From positions 116,415 through 180,414 of the forward strand of contig NZ_JAMXMV010000017.1 in assembly GCF_024055715.1 (NCBI RefSeq): 64,000 nucleotides of DNA. The letters run 5' to 3'. The stretch's first letter is position 1. The number at the start of each line of letters is the position of its first letter. A model generated the notes under the pieces. It did no database searches, was not told where the DNA came from, and was given only the letters and a program-made list of their open reading frames with translations. Shown in pieces: positions 1 to 8,289 of this stretch. The translations under genes and the position numbers were made by a program. Origin of the DNA: Actinoallomurus soli. GTDB taxonomy: Bacteria > Actinomycetota > Actinomycetes > Streptosporangiales > Streptosporangiaceae.

Positions 1-1
1 C

Positions 2-991
2 GGGGAGACGATCGCCGTCGCGATGTACCACTTCTCGAGCCTGGACACCGCCCGGCAGCTGATCGCCGCGAACCGGCGCAAGGTCCACGTCCAGGTCGTG
101 CTCGATCACGAGTCGACGGCCTACCCCGCGTACAAGAAGCTGCGAGCCGGCCTCGGGACGGACACGAAGAAGCCCTCGTGGGTCGTGACCTGCGGCCGCG
201 ACCGCGGCTGCATCGGGCCCAGTTTCAACCACAACAAGTTCTTCCTCTTCTCCTCGGCGCTGGGCGCCAAGGACGTCGTGCTGCAGACGTCCGCCAACGC
301 CACGGACGGCGCCCGCGACACCCAGTGGAACGACGCGCTCACCATCCAGGACGCCGGAGTGCACGCCGCCTACCTGCGCTACTTCCAGGACCTGGCCGCC
401 CAGCACCGGACCGGTGACTACCACCGCAGCGTGCGGTCCGGGCCGTACCGGGTCGACTTCTTCCCGTGGGCGAAGGGCGACCCGATCAGCGACGCCCTCG
501 ACAAGGTGTCGTGCGCGGGCGGCACGCGCCTGCGCCTGAGCGTGGGCCACTTCACGTGGGCGCCGATCGCCAAGCGGCTCTGGAAGCTCGACGACGAGGG
601 ATGCCGCGTGCAGGTGGTCTTCGACCAGATCGGCCAGAGGGTCGCCCGCCGCCTGACGAAACCGGGCGGCCGCCACGGCAACCCCGAGATCCGCTACCTG
701 TCGGAGAACGGCCGCGTCTACGCGCACTCGAAGTACCTGCTGATCGACGGCGGCTACCAGGGGACCCGGCAGAAGGTCGTCTCGACCGGCAGCCCCAACT
801 ACACCGAGGTCGGCTTCCACTCGCACGACGAGGCGATGATCACCATGGCGGACGCCGCGCTGGAGGACGGGTACGCCGCCAACTTCGACGCGGTGTTCGC
901 CCACGCCCACGCGGTCAAGGCCACCGACGTGAACTCCGTGCCGGCGGCGGTCTACGATCTGGGCGGCGACAGCGGATCCGGGTCGGAGTGA
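2..991 (+). CDS. Phospholipase D-like domain protein, 5' end outside window
   Basis: The frame is open from the first complete codon, so the gene begins upstream; the first internal ATG is at 23. Two phosphatidyltransferase-type motifs are visible: a degenerate N-terminal HNKFFLFSS followed by SAN, and a good C-terminal HSKYLLIDGG followed about 15 residues later by GSPNYTE (the HxKx4D...GSxxN pattern). The first motif lacks the usual Asp. Two HKD halves in one chain are typical of the bacterial PLD superfamily (phospholipases, nucleases, transferases). The secretion signal, if any, is not visible. The true substrate is unknown. It converges on the MFS gene with only 16 bp between stop codons. 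Confidence 0.8.
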   Translation, partial: GETIAVAMYHFSSLDTARQLIAANRRKVHVQVVLDHESTAYPAYKKLRAGLGTDTKKPSWVVTCGRDRGCIGPSFNHNKFFLFSSALGAKDVVLQTSANATDGARDTQWNDALTIQDAGVHAAYLRYFQDLAAQHRTGDYHRSVRSGPYRVDFFPWAKGDPISDALDKVSCAGGTRLRLSVGHFTWAPIAKRLWKLDDEGCRVQVVFDQIGQRVARRLTKPGGRHGNPEIRYLSENGRVYAHSKYLLIDGGYQGTRQKVVSTGSPNYTEVGFHSHDEAMITMADAALEDGYAANFDAVFAHAHAVKATDVNSVPAAVYDLGGDSGSGSE

Positions 992-1009
992 CCCGGACCG
1001 CGCGCGGTC
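978..1009. terminator. Nested inverted repeats between convergent genes
   Basis: A 7-bp stem CCGGGTC/GACCCGG with a 5-nt loop (978-996) overlaps the PLD stop codon. It is followed by the perfect 14-bp palindrome GACCGCGCGCGGTC (996-1009), which touches the MFS stop. No U-tract is present, which is usual for high-GC actinomycetes. Likely a bidirectional terminator. Confidence 0.45.
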
Positions 1010-2573
1010 AGGCGGACGGTGGCTCGGCGCGGACGGGAACGGACGGACCCTCCGCGGGCTCCTCGCCGACGGCGGCCGGGGTGGAGCCGCCGACCGCCAG
1101 GCCGAGGACGGCGGCGAGGACGCAGACCCCGGCGGTCGCCCAGAAGACGTCGGCGTACTCGGTGTGCAGGGCCGCCTTCACCGCGGCAAGGTAGGTGGCC
1201 ATCCGGCGGGTGAACTCCGCCTGGGACACGCCGATCGGCAGCGGCGTGACGAGGTGCGCGGTCAGTGCGTGGAAGCGGAAGAAGCCCCAGGCGCTCAGGC
1301 CCGCCACGCCGAGCAGCATGCCCATCATCCGGGCGACCACGACGGCGGCCGAGGCGACGCCGTGCCGTACGGCCGGCACGGACCGCAGCGCGACCGACGA
1401 CAGCGGCGCGATCACCAGCCCCAGCCCCAGCCCGGCGACGGCGAGGTCCACGCCGACCCGGGAGACGGCGAACACCCCCAGGTCGTAGTGGAGACCCTCG
1501 GACCGTACGGGCCAGGCGGCGATCCGGGCGTACCCGCAGGCGGCGACCAGCATGCCGCCGGCGACGATCCAGCGTTCGGCGCACCGCCGGGCGACCAGCC
1601 CCCCGGCCAGCGCGGCCACCGCCAGCGGGATGAGGAAGCGGGCGAGCAGGAACGCCCCGCCGGTCGAGGTCCGTCCCAGCAGGGTCTGCGCGATCAGCTG
1701 CACGTCGACCAGCGTGATCATCAGCGCCGCGCCCGAGAGGAGGCTGACGCCGAGGACGGCGAACAGCCCGCCGCGCCGGGCGCCGCGCAGGTCGAGCAGC
1801 CGGGTCCGCGCCCGCGCCTCCCAGCCGGCGAACGCGACGATCACCACCGCGCCGGCGGCGACGCACGGCACACCCCACGAGGGCAGCGCCGACCGCTGCG
1901 GGTCCGGGTTGTACAGGCCCGCGACGAGCAGGCCCAGCCCGGCGGCCAGCAGCAGCCCCCCGATCACGTCGACGCGCGTGGGGGCGGCCGGGCGTCCCCG
2001 CGGCACCGCCCACCAGACCGCAGCCATGGCCAGCAGCGTGACCGGGATGTTGATCCAGAAGATGCCGCGCCAGCCGACCAGCGCGGCCACTCCGGCCCCG
2101 TACAGCGGGCCGAGCACGCTGCCGAGCTCCTGCAGCGCGCCGACCGCGCCGAGGACCGCGGGCCTGCGCCGCTCCTCCCACAGGTCGCCCGCCAGCGCCA
2201 TCGTGATCGGCAGCAGCGCCCCGCCGGCCAGGCCCTGGATCCCGCGCCCGGCGATCAGCACCGGCAGTGAGCCGGCCAGCGCGGTCACGGCCGAGCCCGC
2301 GGCGAATCCGGCCAGGCACGCCTGCACCATCACCTGGCGGCCGAACCGGTCGGACAGCATGCCGAGCAGCGGCATGCCCGCCACGTAGCCGAGCAGGAAC
2401 GCCGTGACGACCAGACTCGCGTGCTCGATGTGGTTCACCGGGACGCCGAGGTCGCCGACCATCGTCACCAGGACGGTCACGACGACGTACGCGTCGATGG
2501 CGGCGAGCAGGACGACCACGCCGCCCACGCCGAGGGCGATCCGCCGGGAGCCGCCCGGCCGTCGAGGGCTCAC
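1008..2573 (-). CDS. MFS transporter, P55/Rv1410-like position next to LprG-type lipoprotein
   Basis: A 521-residue major facilitator with about 14 hydrophobic segments, as in the DHA2 drug:H+ antiporter group. Motif A, GMLSDRFGRQ, lies at residues 71-80, and TM1 carries an Asp (AAIDAYVVV, about residue 27), typical of proton-coupled exporters. The GTG start overlaps the TGA of the upstream lipoprotein gene (GTGA) and has no separate Shine-Dalgarno, so translation is probably coupled. In mycobacteria the lprG-p55 operon has this order (lipoprotein then MFS), and the pair moves triacylglycerides/lipoglycans to the outer layers and gives drug tolerance. A similar envelope-lipid export role here is inference from synteny; plain drug efflux is the alternative. 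Confidence 0.8.
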   Translation of the reverse strand: MSPRRPGGSRRIALGVGGVVVLLAAIDAYVVVTVLVTMVGDLGVPVNHIEHASLVVTAFLLGYVAGMPLLGMLSDRFGRQVMVQACLAGFAAGSAVTALAGSLPVLIAGRGIQGLAGGALLPITMALAGDLWEERRRPAVLGAVGALQELGSVLGPLYGAGVAALVGWRGIFWINIPVTLLAMAAVWWAVPRGRPAAPTRVDVIGGLLLAAGLGLLVAGLYNPDPQRSALPSWGVPCVAAGAVVIVAFAGWEARARTRLLDLRGARRGGLFAVLGVSLLSGAALMITLVDVQLIAQTLLGRTSTGGAFLLARFLIPLAVAALAGGLVARRCAERWIVAGGMLVAACGYARIAAWPVRSEGLHYDLGVFAVSRVGVDLAVAGLGLGLVIAPLSSVALRSVPAVRHGVASAAVVVARMMGMLLGVAGLSAWGFFRFHALTAHLVTPLPIGVSQAEFTRRMATYLAAVKAALHTEYADVFWATAGVCVLAAVLGLAVGGSTPAAVGEEPAEGPSVPVRAEPPSA

Positions 2574-3262
2574 CGGGCCGGGGCGGTGATCGAGAACGGC
2601 TTGTTGAAGTCGGTGAAGGTGACCGTCGCCGTGCCGGGCTTGCCGCCGTTCTTACCGGGCACCTTCACGTCGGCCTTCAGCACCCGGTGGTCCGCCTTGG
2701 AGATGGACAGCTCCGCGGGCGTGTCGGCCGAGATGCCGGGGACGAGCCGCGACAGCGGTTCCTTGGCGAGCGTCGCGTCGACCTCGTAGCAGTCCTGCCC
2801 GGCGACCTTCTGCCGGCCCTTCGTGTCGGCGTTCTTGGCGGTGGACAGCAGCTGCACGAGCCCGCGGTTCGGATCGAGCACGGCGGACGGGTCGTAGATC
2901 CCCGCCACCTTGGACAACGGCTGCTGCTGCCACCCTCCGGTGAAGCCGCGCAGATAGGCGGTCTTGCCGAGGACCACGAAGTCCAGCTGGATCGACAGGC
3001 CCAGCTGGGTCGTCTTGGCCGACCCCTGGGCGTTCCCGTTGCGCAGCAGCTTCGCGTCCGCGCTGTCGACCTTGAGATCGGGATGGCCCGAGGTGCGCAG
3101 CGAGAAGCCGAGGCTGGTCACCGCCCGCGTCGCGGTGGCCGCCTGCTGGAGCAGCGTGGCGCCGGGCGGGTTCTTCCCGGAGCCTCCTCCGCCGCCGCAT
3201 CCGGTGGCCAGGGCGGACGTGAGCGCGACGAGGCAGGCGAGCTTCGCCCGGAGTGATGACAT
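2570..3262 (-). CDS. LppX/LprAFG-family lipoprotein (LprG-like)
   Basis: A 230-residue lipoprotein starting MSSLRAKLACLVALTSALAT, with a lipobox ending at Cys22 (LATGC) followed by a Gly-rich linker. The body has the look of the LppX_LprAFG fold: GLSIQLDFVVLGKTAYLRG, then the conserved C-terminal strand block DHRVLKADVKV and TVTFTDF. Members bind acylated lipids in a hydrophobic cavity. ATG 3262 is chosen because the signal peptide starts there; the longer open frame upstream runs antisense to the two-component genes. It is first in an operon with the MFS gene (4-bp overlap) and divergent from the response regulator, which may control it. Confidence 0.8.
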   Translation of the reverse strand: MSSLRAKLACLVALTSALATGCGGGGGSGKNPPGATLLQQAATATRAVTSLGFSLRTSGHPDLKVDSADAKLLRNGNAQGSAKTTQLGLSIQLDFVVLGKTAYLRGFTGGWQQQPLSKVAGIYDPSAVLDPNRGLVQLLSTAKNADTKGRQKVAGQDCYEVDATLAKEPLSRLVPGISADTPAELSISKADHRVLKADVKVPGKNGGKPGTATVTFTDFNKPFSITAPAR

Positions 3263-3360
3263 ACGGGAAACATATCGACCCCGATGGCACCGGCGGGGAC
3301 ACACGCCGAGCGTCCGCCGACGAATCGGGTGAATCGCCCGCCATTCCGCTGGTTCGTCCT

Positions 3361-3374
3361 TACACTCCCGACCG
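3361..3374 (+). promoter_or_regulatory. Probable -10 of a leaderless response-regulator transcript
   Basis: TACACT (3361-3366) sits exactly 7 nt before the GTG at 3374, and no Shine-Dalgarno is present. This is the usual geometry of leaderless actinomycete mRNAs. No convincing -35 is seen. Confidence 0.45.
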
Positions 3375-4120
3375 TGGACACCCCCGCCGAGGTGCTGGTC
3401 GTCGACGACGATCCGATGGTGGCCGAAGTGGTCACGGCGTACCTCACCCGCGCCGGCCTGCGGGTACGCCGCGCGGCCGACGGCCCCTCGGCGGTCGCGT
3501 CGGCCGAGGCCCACCTCCCGGACCTGGTCGTTCTGGACCTCATGCTGCCCGGCCTGGACGGCTTCGAGGTCTACCGCCGGATCCGCGAACTCGGCCCGGT
3601 CCCGGTCATCATGCTGACCGCGCGCGGAACCGAGGGCGACCGGGTACGCGGGCTCGAACTCGGGGCGGACGACTACGTGACCAAGCCCTTCAGCCCCCGG
3701 GAACTCGTGTTGCGCGCCCGGTCGGTGCTGCGCCGCGCGCACCCGGCCCCGGTGGAGCCGGCCGACGCGCCGCCCGTCCCCCCGACCCGGACGATCGGCG
3801 ACCTCACGCTCGACGCCGCGGGCCGCCGCGCCGTCAAGGCGGGCGAGCCGCTGACGCTGACGGGCCGGGAGTTCGACCTGCTCGCCTTCTTCGCCGGGCA
3901 TCCCGGGCAGGTCTTCACGAGGACGGAACTGCTCCAGCACGTCTGGGGCTGGGAGTTCGGCGACGAGTCCACCGTCACCGTGCACGTCCGGCGGCTCCGC
4001 GAGAAGGTCGAGGACGACCCGCACCGCCCCCGGCTCATCGTCACGGTCTGGGGCGTCGGCTACCGCTTCGACCCGGGACCGGACGCCGCCGCCCCGGCGG
4101 AGGACGGCGACGCTCCGTGA
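3374..4120 (+). CDS. OmpR/PhoB-family response regulator
   Basis: A 248-residue two-domain regulator. The receiver has acidic pocket VVDDDPMV, phosphoacceptor Asp55 in VVLDLMLPGLDG, the Thr of MLTARG and Lys104 in YVTKPFSPRE. The winged helix occupies about residues 145-235, with the recognition region STVTVHVRRLREKVEDDP and the wing GVGYRF. The GTG start at 3374 is preferred over an upstream ATG at 3284, because the receiver fold starts directly after it and a TACACT -10 lies 7 nt upstream. It is followed 52 bp later by its histidine kinase and is divergent from the lprG-like/MFS operon, a plausible target. The signal is unknown. Confidence 0.9.
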   Translation: MDTPAEVLVVDDDPMVAEVVTAYLTRAGLRVRRAADGPSAVASAEAHLPDLVVLDLMLPGLDGFEVYRRIRELGPVPVIMLTARGTEGDRVRGLELGADDYVTKPFSPRELVLRARSVLRRAHPAPVEPADAPPVPPTRTIGDLTLDAAGRRAVKAGEPLTLTGREFDLLAFFAGHPGQVFTRTELLQHVWGWEFGDESTVTVHVRRLREKVEDDPHRPRLIVTVWGVGYRFDPGPDAAAPAEDGDAP

Positions 4121-4172
4121 GCGGGCCATCGAGCACGGCGCTTTCGGTCGCCCCTCCGGCGCAGGAGGACTC

Positions 4173-5303
4173 ATGAGCGACGACGTCTGCGTCATCGTGA
4201 TCGGCGGCGGCTCGGCTGCGGGGGTCGGGCTCATCGGCCTAGGGGTCATGCGGGCGCTGCGCGGCCGGTCCCTGCGGCTCGCGCTGTTCGTGCTGGCGGT
4301 GGCCAGCGTGCTCGCGATGATCACCGGCACGGTCGTCGCGGCGCAGGAGATGTTCATCTCCCCGGAGGACTTCGGCGTCGTCCTGACCGTCTGCGTCGCC
4401 TCCGGGATCGTCACCTCGGCGATGGCGCTGCTGCTGGCGCGCGCGATGGTCGCCGACAGCCGTACGCTCCGCCGCGCCGTGCGCGCCCTGGGGCACGGGG
4501 CCGCGCCGGGGGCGGACGGGAGCCTCTCGACGGCGGAGATGGGCGAGCTGAGCCGGGAGCTGAGCCTCACCAGCGCGCGGCTCGCCCAGGCGCGGGAGCG
4601 GGAGCGCAGCCTCGAGCGTTCCCGGCGCGAGCTCGTCGCCTGGGTCTCCCACGACCTGCGGACGCCGCTCGCGGGGCTACGGGCCATGGTCGAGGCGCTG
4701 GAGGACGGCATGGCCCCCGAGCCGTCCCGCTACCACACGCAGATGCGGCTCGCCGTCGACCGGCTGTCCGGGATGGTCGACGACCTGTTCATGCTGTCCC
4801 GCATCCACGCCGGGGCCCTCGCCCTCTCCCCGGAATGGGTCACCCTGGCCGACCTGGTCGACCAGGCGGTCGCCGGGACCAACCCGCTCGCCCGCGCGCA
4901 GGGCGTCCTGCTCGGCGCCGAGGTCGGCGACCCGGTCGTCGTACGCGCCGACGTGCGGGAACTCTCGCGGGCGCTGACCAATCTGGTGGTCAACGCGATC
5001 CGGCACACGCCGTCCGCGGGCTCCGTGCTGGTCGAGGCCGGCCGCCGGCACCAGCACGCCGTGCTGGCGGTGTCCGACGCGTGCGGCGGAATCCCGCCCG
5101 GCGACCTGGACCGCGTCTTCGACGTCGCCTGGCGCGGGACCGCCGCCCGTACCCCCGAACCCGACTCGGGGGCGGGCCTGGGCCTGGCGATCGTACGCGG
5201 CATCGTGGAGGCGCACGCGGGAGCGGTCGAGGTGCGCAACACCGACCACGGCTGCCGCTTCGAGGTGCGCCTCCCGCTGTCCACGCCCCCGTACGGCGCG
5301 TGA
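4173..5303 (+). CDS. Sensor histidine kinase, two transmembrane segments
   Basis: A 376-residue membrane kinase partnered with the preceding response regulator. Two hydrophobic segments (about residues 5-25 and 30-90, the latter probably a pair of helices) are followed by a short linker/HAMP-like stretch. Then come the H box AWVSHDLRTPL (His160), the N box NLVVNAIRHTP (Asn274) and the G boxes DACGGIPPGDLDRVFD and GAGLGLAIVRGIV. No large extracytoplasmic sensor domain is present, suggesting intramembrane sensing of envelope state. The ATG has a good ribosome site (CAGGAGG, 6 nt upstream). The lprG-like operon next door would fit an envelope-stress role, by inference. Confidence 0.9.
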   Translation: MSDDVCVIVIGGGSAAGVGLIGLGVMRALRGRSLRLALFVLAVASVLAMITGTVVAAQEMFISPEDFGVVLTVCVASGIVTSAMALLLARAMVADSRTLRRAVRALGHGAAPGADGSLSTAEMGELSRELSLTSARLAQARERERSLERSRRELVAWVSHDLRTPLAGLRAMVEALEDGMAPEPSRYHTQMRLAVDRLSGMVDDLFMLSRIHAGALALSPEWVTLADLVDQAVAGTNPLARAQGVLLGAEVGDPVVVRADVRELSRALTNLVVNAIRHTPSAGSVLVEAGRRHQHAVLAVSDACGGIPPGDLDRVFDVAWRGTAARTPEPDSGAGLGLAIVRGIVEAHAGAVEVRNTDHGCRFEVRLPLSTPPYGA

Positions 5304-5542
5304 CACGTACGGGAGGACGTCCCAGGTCACGGCGGGGATGACGCCGCCGGCGCCCACGGCCGCGAAATATTACGAGATTCGAACACGGCCGCCGATGGGC
5401 CCTGCGGGCCCTGGCCGCTCCCTACATTCCTCAGCGGCACTACCGGTGCGCGCTCGCGGTTCAGGCGGGGAGCGACGTCGCACGGCAGTCCCGCCAGGCG
5501 GTCCCGTACGGGACCGCGGACGACGGACGAAGGAGCGACCCC
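5304..5542 (+). other. 239-bp intergenic stretch upstream of secreted protein gene
   Basis: No gene is visible. It contains a short AT-richer patch (GAAATATTACGAGATTCGAA, near 5363) in otherwise GC-rich DNA and a TACATT hexamer near 5423 that could be a -10 for the following gene. A small GGCG/CGCC hairpin near 5332 could end the kinase transcript. Confidence 0.3.
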
Positions 5543-6184
5543 GTGAAGACATCGACGAAGGTCACCGGCGTGACTCTCGCCGGGCTGACCGCGGCCGGCG
5601 TGGCGATCGCCGCGATCGGGACCGGCCCGTCCACCACGGTGACCCGGAATGTCGGCGAGAACCGCGCCTACACCGCCTCCCACGACACCGGGCGCACCGC
5701 CGCGCACTCCTCGAACCCGCCCCGGCCCTCCGCCTCCGCCCGGCAGCGGACCAGACCCGTGACCGTCGCGCTCACGACCCGCTACACCGTCCGGAACGTA
5801 CGGGCGGGGCACTCCGTCGCGGTCCTGCGCCAGGCCGGGCACCGCTGGCGCGTCGTCGGCCGCCTGCGCGCCACCGACCGGCGGGTGCCCGGCGCGACCG
5901 TCTCCGTGCGTCGCCCGACCACCGTCGTCGCCGCGGTGGGGCGGCACGCGGTCCGCCTCGTCGTCCCGCCGCACGCGGTCGTGGTCGTCGCCGACAACGG
6001 CCGTGTCGGCGTGGTGGCGTGGCGCTTCGTCCGCAAGGTCGTCCCGATGCCGCCGGCCGCGACCCCCTCCGCGCCGGACACGCCCCCCATGACGCCGCCC
6101 ACCGTCACCCCCACACCGACTCCGACCGGCTCGCAGGCTCAGGTCGTCGGCGGCCTGAACGGCCGGGTCTCCACCAAATGGTGA
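5543..6184 (+). CDS. Secreted or membrane-anchored hypothetical protein
   Basis: A 213-residue protein with GTG start and AGGAG ribosome site. Residues about 7-30 (TGVTLAGLTAAGVAIAAIG) form a signal peptide or anchor. The mature part has a Thr/Pro/Arg-rich linker, then a beta-rich Val-dominated segment (TVALTTRYTVRNVRAG, VRLVVPPHAVVVVADNG), then a Pro/Thr tail with repeated TPTPT. The beta region could be a small surface or SH3-like domain, but no family is recognised. It lies between the two-component system and another secreted protein in the same orientation, possibly one surface-protein unit. Confidence 0.6.
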   Translation: MKTSTKVTGVTLAGLTAAGVAIAAIGTGPSTTVTRNVGENRAYTASHDTGRTAAHSSNPPRPSASARQRTRPVTVALTTRYTVRNVRAGHSVAVLRQAGHRWRVVGRLRATDRRVPGATVSVRRPTTVVAAVGRHAVRLVVPPHAVVVVADNGRVGVVAWRFVRKVVPMPPAATPSAPDTPPMTPPTVTPTPTPTGSQAQVVGGLNGRVSTKW

Positions 6185-6196
6185 CGCGCCGCCCCG

Positions 6197-6217
6197 CGTG
6201 ACCTGAGCGAGGTCACG
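6197..6217. terminator. Inverted repeat between two secreted-protein genes
   Basis: A perfect 8-bp stem, CGTGACCT and AGGTCACG, separated by GAGCG. It lies 13 nt after one stop and 56 nt before the next start. It could be a short terminator or attenuator, or an operator; the sequence alone does not decide. Confidence 0.4.
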
Positions 6218-6273
6218 AGCCGCCCCCCGCGGAACGCGCCGCGCGCCCCACCGGTCTCTCGAGAGGACACCGA

Positions 6274-8232
6274 ATGTCGTACCTGGAAAGGTCGAACTGG
6301 AAGGACCCGAACCGCTCGCGGCGGTTCCGCCTGTTCATCCCGCTGGCGGTCGCGCTCGTCCTCGCCGCCGGTTCGGCCGTGGCCCTCACCACGAAGATGG
6401 GGCTCACGGCGTTCGGCGGCGCGCCCGGCTGTCCGAGCGCGAGCGCCGCGCCGACCCATCGAACACCCAGGACCGGCCCCGGCCGCCGTCGGCTCCCGCA
6501 GAAGGGAGCCGAGGAGGTCAAGGTCGGGGCCACGCCCGCCGCCTCGCCGACCGCTTCCCCGCCCGGCGGCGCGGCGGCGGGCCCCTCCGCCGGGGCAGGG
6601 ACGGCGGACCCCGGCGGCGCACCCTTCACCGGTGCGCCGAGCGCGGATCCGGGGACCGCCGCTCCCTCTCCGGCGGTGCGGGCCGCGACACGGTTCGCGG
6701 CCGGCGCCGCCGCATCCGGCGGGGCGCCGGCGGTGGCACCGTCGCCCGGCACCGCGATGCCCGACGCGGGCGCACAGCCGTCCGCCGGGACCGCCATGCC
6801 CGACGCCACCGCGCAGCCGTCGGCGGGTACCGCCCTGCCGAGCGCGCGCGGCTCGGCGGGCACGGCGATGCCCGCCCCGAGCGGGAGCGCGGCCTCCGGG
6901 AGCGCCGCTCCGGCGATGCGGAAGCGGCCGAGCGCGACCCCGAGTTCCTGCCCGAGCGCGACCCCGACGACGGGAGGCGGCGCGCCGGCGGCCGACCCGA
7001 ACGCGAACTGCACACTGATCGTGCCCGCCGACCCGTTGAGCGCCCGCGGCCTGGCCACCCCGTACCGGCTGACCGCGACGAACCCGGCGATGGGCCCGTG
7101 CAACGAGGCGAACGTCAACCAGTCGGCGTTCGTCCAGGCGACGGTCATCGACCCGGCGACCGGGAGACTGTCGGTGTACAGCCCGCTGGTCGTGGACCAG
7201 GGCGCACAGCCCGCCGCCGCGCCCGTGACACCCGCCCTTCCGGCCGGCGCCGTGGTCGGCATCTGGTTCGGCTACAACGGCGACAACCTGACCCTGCGCG
7301 GTACGGGCGGGGCCCTGCGGCAGGGCAGGTGCGTGGGCGGCCTGGGCGGCTCGGTCTTCGGCCAGTTCGCCTACTGCAACGCCCCGGCCTTCTTCCGGGC
7401 CGCGAACGCCGCGATCCGGGCGGGCACGCTGACGGTGCCCGCGCTGGGCACGGCGAAGGACGGCATGCCCTGCATGTCGACACGCGACTTCGCGCTCGTC
7501 GACCAGGACCAGAGCGACAACGTCCAGACGACGTACCTGGCGACGGCGGACGGACGGATCGCGCAGAACACGGCGGCGAACAAGGGCAGGCTCGCCGGCG
7601 CCCGGACGCTCGCCAACCCGAGTGACAACGCGCTCCTGGACGCCTTCGTCGACCCGGCCCTCGGCTGCACACCGTGGACCGCCCCCGACCTCGCCAATCC
7701 CGGCACCGTGGTGACGTCACTGGCGATGGACGAGCTCCAGGCCGCCGCCCACCAGACGGCGCCGAGCGCGCTCGTCCCGCTGAACAACCCGATGACGCTG
7801 GTGAACGGCCGGACGAGCACGGCGAAGACCGACCTGTACCGGGCCGGGGTGGACCAGGCTCCGCTGCCCGCCGGGCAGACGCCGGCGGCGTACTGCCGCG
7901 GCATGGACACCGCCCAGGCCGCGCGGCTGCGGAAGGACATGCGGCTGCTGGCGGGCCAGGCCAGCCCGATGCCGGGCGCGGCCGACAGCCTGTTCACCTT
8001 CCTGGGCATGCGGTTGCAGCAGTCGTTCGGGAACCTGAAGTGCCAGAACTTCGGCCTGGCCAACCCGGTCGCGAAGCTCACGATGAACGGCAACGTCGTG
8101 ACCGGCGTCACCTTCGCCGGGAACGCCGGCCAGGGCGGGAACGGCGGAAATGGCGGCAGGCCGGGCGGAAACGGTGGAACCGGCGGCAAGGGCGGCCGCC
8201 CGCGCCACCACGGGCCGGGACCGCGGAACTGA
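6274..8232 (+). CDS. Large secreted protein with Ala/Pro/Ser repeat linker and Gly-rich tail
   Basis: A 652-residue protein; start ATG after a CGAGAGGACACCGA ribosome region. A single hydrophobic segment at residues 21-38 follows a basic N-terminus (KDPNRSRRFR), suggesting a signal anchor. Residues about 60-245 are low complexity and include imperfect repeats of GTAMPDA/GTALPSA. A folded Cys-containing domain (about 250-630) starts at NCTLIVPADPLSARGLATPY and holds several Cys (PCNEANVN, RCVGGLGG, AYCNAP, PCMSTRD, GCTPW, YCRGMD, KCQNFG) that may form disulfides. The end is NGGNGG/GGRPGG-like. The layout resembles an actinobacterial surface protein of unknown function that extends through the wall. 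Confidence 0.65.
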   Translation: MSYLERSNWKDPNRSRRFRLFIPLAVALVLAAGSAVALTTKMGLTAFGGAPGCPSASAAPTHRTPRTGPGRRRLPQKGAEEVKVGATPAASPTASPPGGAAAGPSAGAGTADPGGAPFTGAPSADPGTAAPSPAVRAATRFAAGAAASGGAPAVAPSPGTAMPDAGAQPSAGTAMPDATAQPSAGTALPSARGSAGTAMPAPSGSAASGSAAPAMRKRPSATPSSCPSATPTTGGGAPAADPNANCTLIVPADPLSARGLATPYRLTATNPAMGPCNEANVNQSAFVQATVIDPATGRLSVYSPLVVDQGAQPAAAPVTPALPAGAVVGIWFGYNGDNLTLRGTGGALRQGRCVGGLGGSVFGQFAYCNAPAFFRAANAAIRAGTLTVPALGTAKDGMPCMSTRDFALVDQDQSDNVQTTYLATADGRIAQNTAANKGRLAGARTLANPSDNALLDAFVDPALGCTPWTAPDLANPGTVVTSLAMDELQAAAHQTAPSALVPLNNPMTLVNGRTSTAKTDLYRAGVDQAPLPAGQTPAAYCRGMDTAQAARLRKDMRLLAGQASPMPGAADSLFTFLGMRLQQSFGNLKCQNFGLANPVAKLTMNGNVVTGVTFAGNAGQGGNGGNGGRPGGNGGTGGKGGRPRHHGPGPRN

Positions 8233-8238
8233 CCGTGC

Positions 8239-8274
8239 GCCCGGGCGCGCACCTCGGCGAGGACGCGCCCGGGC
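8239..8274. terminator. Strong hairpin between convergent genes
   Basis: Perfect 11-bp stem GCCCGGGCGCG (8239-8249) and CGCGCCCGGGC (8264-8274) with a 14-nt loop. It lies between the stops of the secreted protein and the phosphatase, so it can serve both strands. Confidence 0.7.
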
Positions 8275-8289
8275 ACTCCCGGCTCCTGC

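Noticed and set aside
3263..4711. N-terminal extension of the lipoprotein frame
   Set aside because: It runs antisense through the two-component genes and would bury the clear lipoprotein signal peptide.
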